Origin: Pseudomonas abietaniphila
Lineage (GTDB): Bacteria; Pseudomonadota; Gammaproteobacteria; Pseudomonadales; Pseudomonadaceae
Direction: 5' to 3'
Length of the DNA: 64,000 nt
Assembly: GCF_900100795.1 (NCBI RefSeq)
Contig: NZ_FNCO01000024.1
Location: 1 to 64,000, forward strand
Of the stretch, positions 62,230 through 64,000 are shown piece after piece. The notes below the pieces were generated by a model. That model had not been told where the DNA came from. It searched no databases and saw only the letters and a program-made list of their open reading frames with translations. The translations under genes and the position numbers were made by a program. Positions within the stretch are counted from its first letter, which is position 1; each line of letters starts with the position of its first letter.

Positions 62230-62972
62230 TGCGTATTGTTTTGACGCTGCTGTTGCTGCTGGCAGCGCCGCTGGCGTTCGCCGCCGACCCGTTGTCGATC
62301 CCGGCGATCACGCTGGGTACGGGTGCCAATGGTCAGCAGGAGTATTCGGTCAGCCTGCAAATCCTGCTGATCATGACCGCGCTGAGTTTCATTCCGGCGT
62401 TCGTGATGCTGATGACCAGCTTCACGCGGATCATCATCGTGTTCTCGATTCTGCGTCAGGCCCTGGGCTTGCAGCAGACGCCGTCGAACCAGATTCTCAC
62501 CGGCATGGCGCTGTTTCTGACGATGTTCATCATGGCGCCAGTGTTTGACCGGGTGAATAACGACGCCTTGCAGCCCTACCTGGCGGAAAAACTCAGCGCG
62601 CAGGATGCGGTGGCCAAGGCCGAAGTGCCGATCAAGGACTTCATGCTGGCGCAGACTCGCTCCAGCGACCTGGACCTGTTCATGCGCCTGTCAAAACGCA
62701 CTGACATCCCGACGCCTGATGCCGCGCCGCTGACGATCATCGTTCCGGCCTTCGTGACCTCGGAGTTGAAGACCGCGTTTCAGATCGGCTTCATGATTTT
62801 CATCCCGTTTCTGATCATCGACCTGGTGGTCGCCAGCGTGCTGATGGCCATGGGTATGATGATGCTGTCGCCGCTGATCATTTCGCTGCCGTTCAAGATC
62901 ATGCTGTTCGTGCTGGTGGATGGTTGGGCGCTGATCATCGGTACGCTGGCCGGCAGTTTTGGTGGTGTATGA
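62229..62972 (+). CDS. fliP: Flagellar export gate protein FliP
   Basis: A 247-residue membrane protein with a cleavable signal (IVLTLLLLLAAPLAFA/AD) and four helices. The family motifs are MTSFTRIIIVFSILRQALGL, QTPSNQILTGMALFLTMFIM and FMIFIPFLIIDLVVASVLMA. It forms the core of the export gate with FliQ and FliR. Its ATG overlaps the fliO stop (TGATG). Confidence 0.97.
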   Translation: MRIVLTLLLLLAAPLAFAADPLSIPAITLGTGANGQQEYSVSLQILLIMTALSFIPAFVMLMTSFTRIIIVFSILRQALGLQQTPSNQILTGMALFLTMFIMAPVFDRVNNDALQPYLAEKLSAQDAVAKAEVPIKDFMLAQTRSSDLDLFMRLSKRTDIPTPDAAPLTIIVPAFVTSELKTAFQIGFMIFIPFLIIDLVVASVLMAMGMMMLSPLIISLPFKIMLFVLVDGWALIIGTLAGSFGGV

Positions 62973-62997
62973 GCCTGTTTGACGAGGAGTGCGCAGC

Positions 62998-63267
62998 ATG
63001 ACCCCAGAAGTTGCCGTTGACCTGTTTCGCGAAGCGTTGTGGTTGACCACCACGATGGTGGCGATCCTTGTGGTGCCGAGCCTGATCGTCGGCCTGATCG
63101 TGTCGATGTTTCAGGCGGCCACCCAGATCAACGAACAGACATTGAGCTTCCTGCCGCGTCTGCTGGTCATGCTCGTGACCCTGATCGTCGTGGGTCCATG
63201 GCTGGTGCGGACCTTCATGGAATACATCATTTCGCTGTACACCAGCATTCCTCAAGTCATCGGCTGA
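62998..63267 (+). CDS. fliQ: Flagellar export gate protein FliQ
   Basis: An 89-residue two-helix membrane protein (TPEVAVDLFREALWLTTTMV; IVGLIVSMFQAATQINEQTL). Standard length. ATG 62998 follows GACGAGGAG, 25 bases after fliP. Four copies associate with FliP5-FliR1 in the export gate. Confidence 0.96.
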   Translation: MTPEVAVDLFREALWLTTTMVAILVVPSLIVGLIVSMFQAATQINEQTLSFLPRLLVMLVTLIVVGPWLVRTFMEYIISLYTSIPQVIG

Positions 63268-63274
63268 TTTTCGA

Positions 63275-64000
63275 ATGGAACCTGTGCTGGCGCTGACCGA
63301 CACGCAGATCAGCACGTGGGTCGCAGCCTTCATGTTGCCGCTGTTTCGCATCGCGGCGGTGCTGATGACCATGCCGATCTTTGGTACGACGCTGGTGCCC
63401 AATCGGGTGCGTCTTTATCTTTCCCTTGCGATCACGGTGGTGGTCGCGCCCAGCCTGCCGCCGATGCCAGCCGTGCATGCGCTGGACCTCAGCGCGCTGC
63501 TGTTGATCGCCGAGCAGATCCTCATTGGCGCTGCGCTGGGGTTGTCGCTGCAAATGTTCTTTCAGGCTTTTGTCATCGCCGGGCAGATTATCGCCGTGCA
63601 GATGGGCATGGGCTTCGCGTCCATGGTCGACCCGGTCAACGGCGTCTCGGTGGCGGTGATCGGCCAGTTCTTCACCATGCTGGTGACGCTGTTGTTCCTG
63701 GCGATGAACGGCCATCTGGTGGTCTTCGAAGTGCTCATTGAAAGCTTCACCACACTGCCTGTGGGCGAGGGCCTGGTGGTCGCCAATTTCTGGGACCTGG
63801 TGCTGCGTCTGGGCTGGGTGCTCGGTGCGGGGCTCATTCTGGTCTTGCCGGCGATCACCGCGTTGCTGGTGGTCAACATCGCCATGGGCGTGATGACCCG
63901 CGCCGCCCCGCAATTAAACATCTTCTCCATCGGTTTCCCGCTGACGTTGGTGCTGGGCATGGGGATTCTGTGGATTACCCTCGGCGACATTCTCAACCAA
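63275..64000 (+). CDS. fliR: Flagellar export gate protein FliR (partial, 3' end outside the window)
   Basis: 242 codons are open to the window edge without a stop. The family is about 255-260 residues, so only about 15-20 residues are missing. Motifs seen are the N-terminal helix (WVAAFMLPLFRIAAVLMTMP), AEQILIGAALGLSLQMFFQA, IIAVQMGMGFASMVDPVNGV and the C-terminal RAAPQLNIFSIGFPLTLVLG. It is 7 bases after fliQ. Confidence 0.96.
   Translation, partial: MEPVLALTDTQISTWVAAFMLPLFRIAAVLMTMPIFGTTLVPNRVRLYLSLAITVVVAPSLPPMPAVHALDLSALLLIAEQILIGAALGLSLQMFFQAFVIAGQIIAVQMGMGFASMVDPVNGVSVAVIGQFFTMLVTLLFLAMNGHLVVFEVLIESFTTLPVGEGLVVANFWDLVLRLGWVLGAGLILVLPAITALLVVNIAMGVMTRAAPQLNIFSIGFPLTLVLGMGILWITLGDILNQ

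Overview
The window looks like a Pseudomonas chromosome (P. fluorescens/P. syringae lineage; species not determinable from this alone). The evidence is the 5S rRNA end at the left edge, the polar-flagellum gene order with fleQ/fleS/fleR, the HptB-HsbR-HsbA relay inside the fli genes, and Pseudomonas-type REP palindromes (cores reading like GTAGGAGCGCGCTTGCCCGCGAT or TGTGGGAGCGA).

Left part (1-16.7 kb): the 5S rRNA end and its terminator; a secreted Ycf48-like beta-propeller with an RND/MMPL exporter; a minus-strand thiolase/3-hydroxyacyl-CoA dehydrogenase pair with a divergent AraC regulator; a 1182-residue multidomain glycosyltransferase; a glutamine-synthetase-family enzyme with an MFS transporter; a truncated SDR remnant, an intact SDR and a GlxA-type AraC regulator.

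Flagellar part (16.8-64 kb) is almost a whole polar-flagellum/chemotaxis cluster. Minus strand: flgA, flgM, flgN, flgZ. Plus strand: cheV-cheR; flgBCDE; a second, enlarged hook-protein gene (called flgE2 here); flgFGHIJKL; a ketoacyl-ACP synthase III; two flagellin genes; flaG-fliD-fliS-fliT; fleQ; fleSR; fliEFGHIJ; hsbA-hsbR-hptB-fliK; fliLMNOPQ and a cut-off fliR. Regulation can be read directly. Near-consensus sigma-54 (GG-N10-GC) sites precede flgB (three in tandem), flgA, flgF, fleSR, fliE and fliL. Sigma-28 (FliA) sites precede flgM and both flagellins. fleQ has sigma-70-like boxes. This matches the FleQ/RpoN -> FleSR -> FliA cascade. FlgM (anti-FliA) and HsbA (known in P. aeruginosa to antagonise FlgM) are both present, so the checkpoint and its modulator can be seen together.

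Most unusual points: (1) the hook paralogue with a duplicated middle domain in its own transcription unit; (2) two dissimilar flagellin genes, the first with an AT-rich upstream region and an altered flg22-type epitope; (3) two large nested palindromic elements (21.4-22.1 kb and 54.2-55.3 kb) sharing a perfect 82-bp direct repeat that brackets about 33 kb of flagellar genes; (4) a sigma-54 site so close to the flgA start that the mRNA would be nearly leaderless; (5) the KAS III gene next to the flagellins without the glycosyltransferases that usually sit there, while a large glycosyltransferase lies about 25 kb away.
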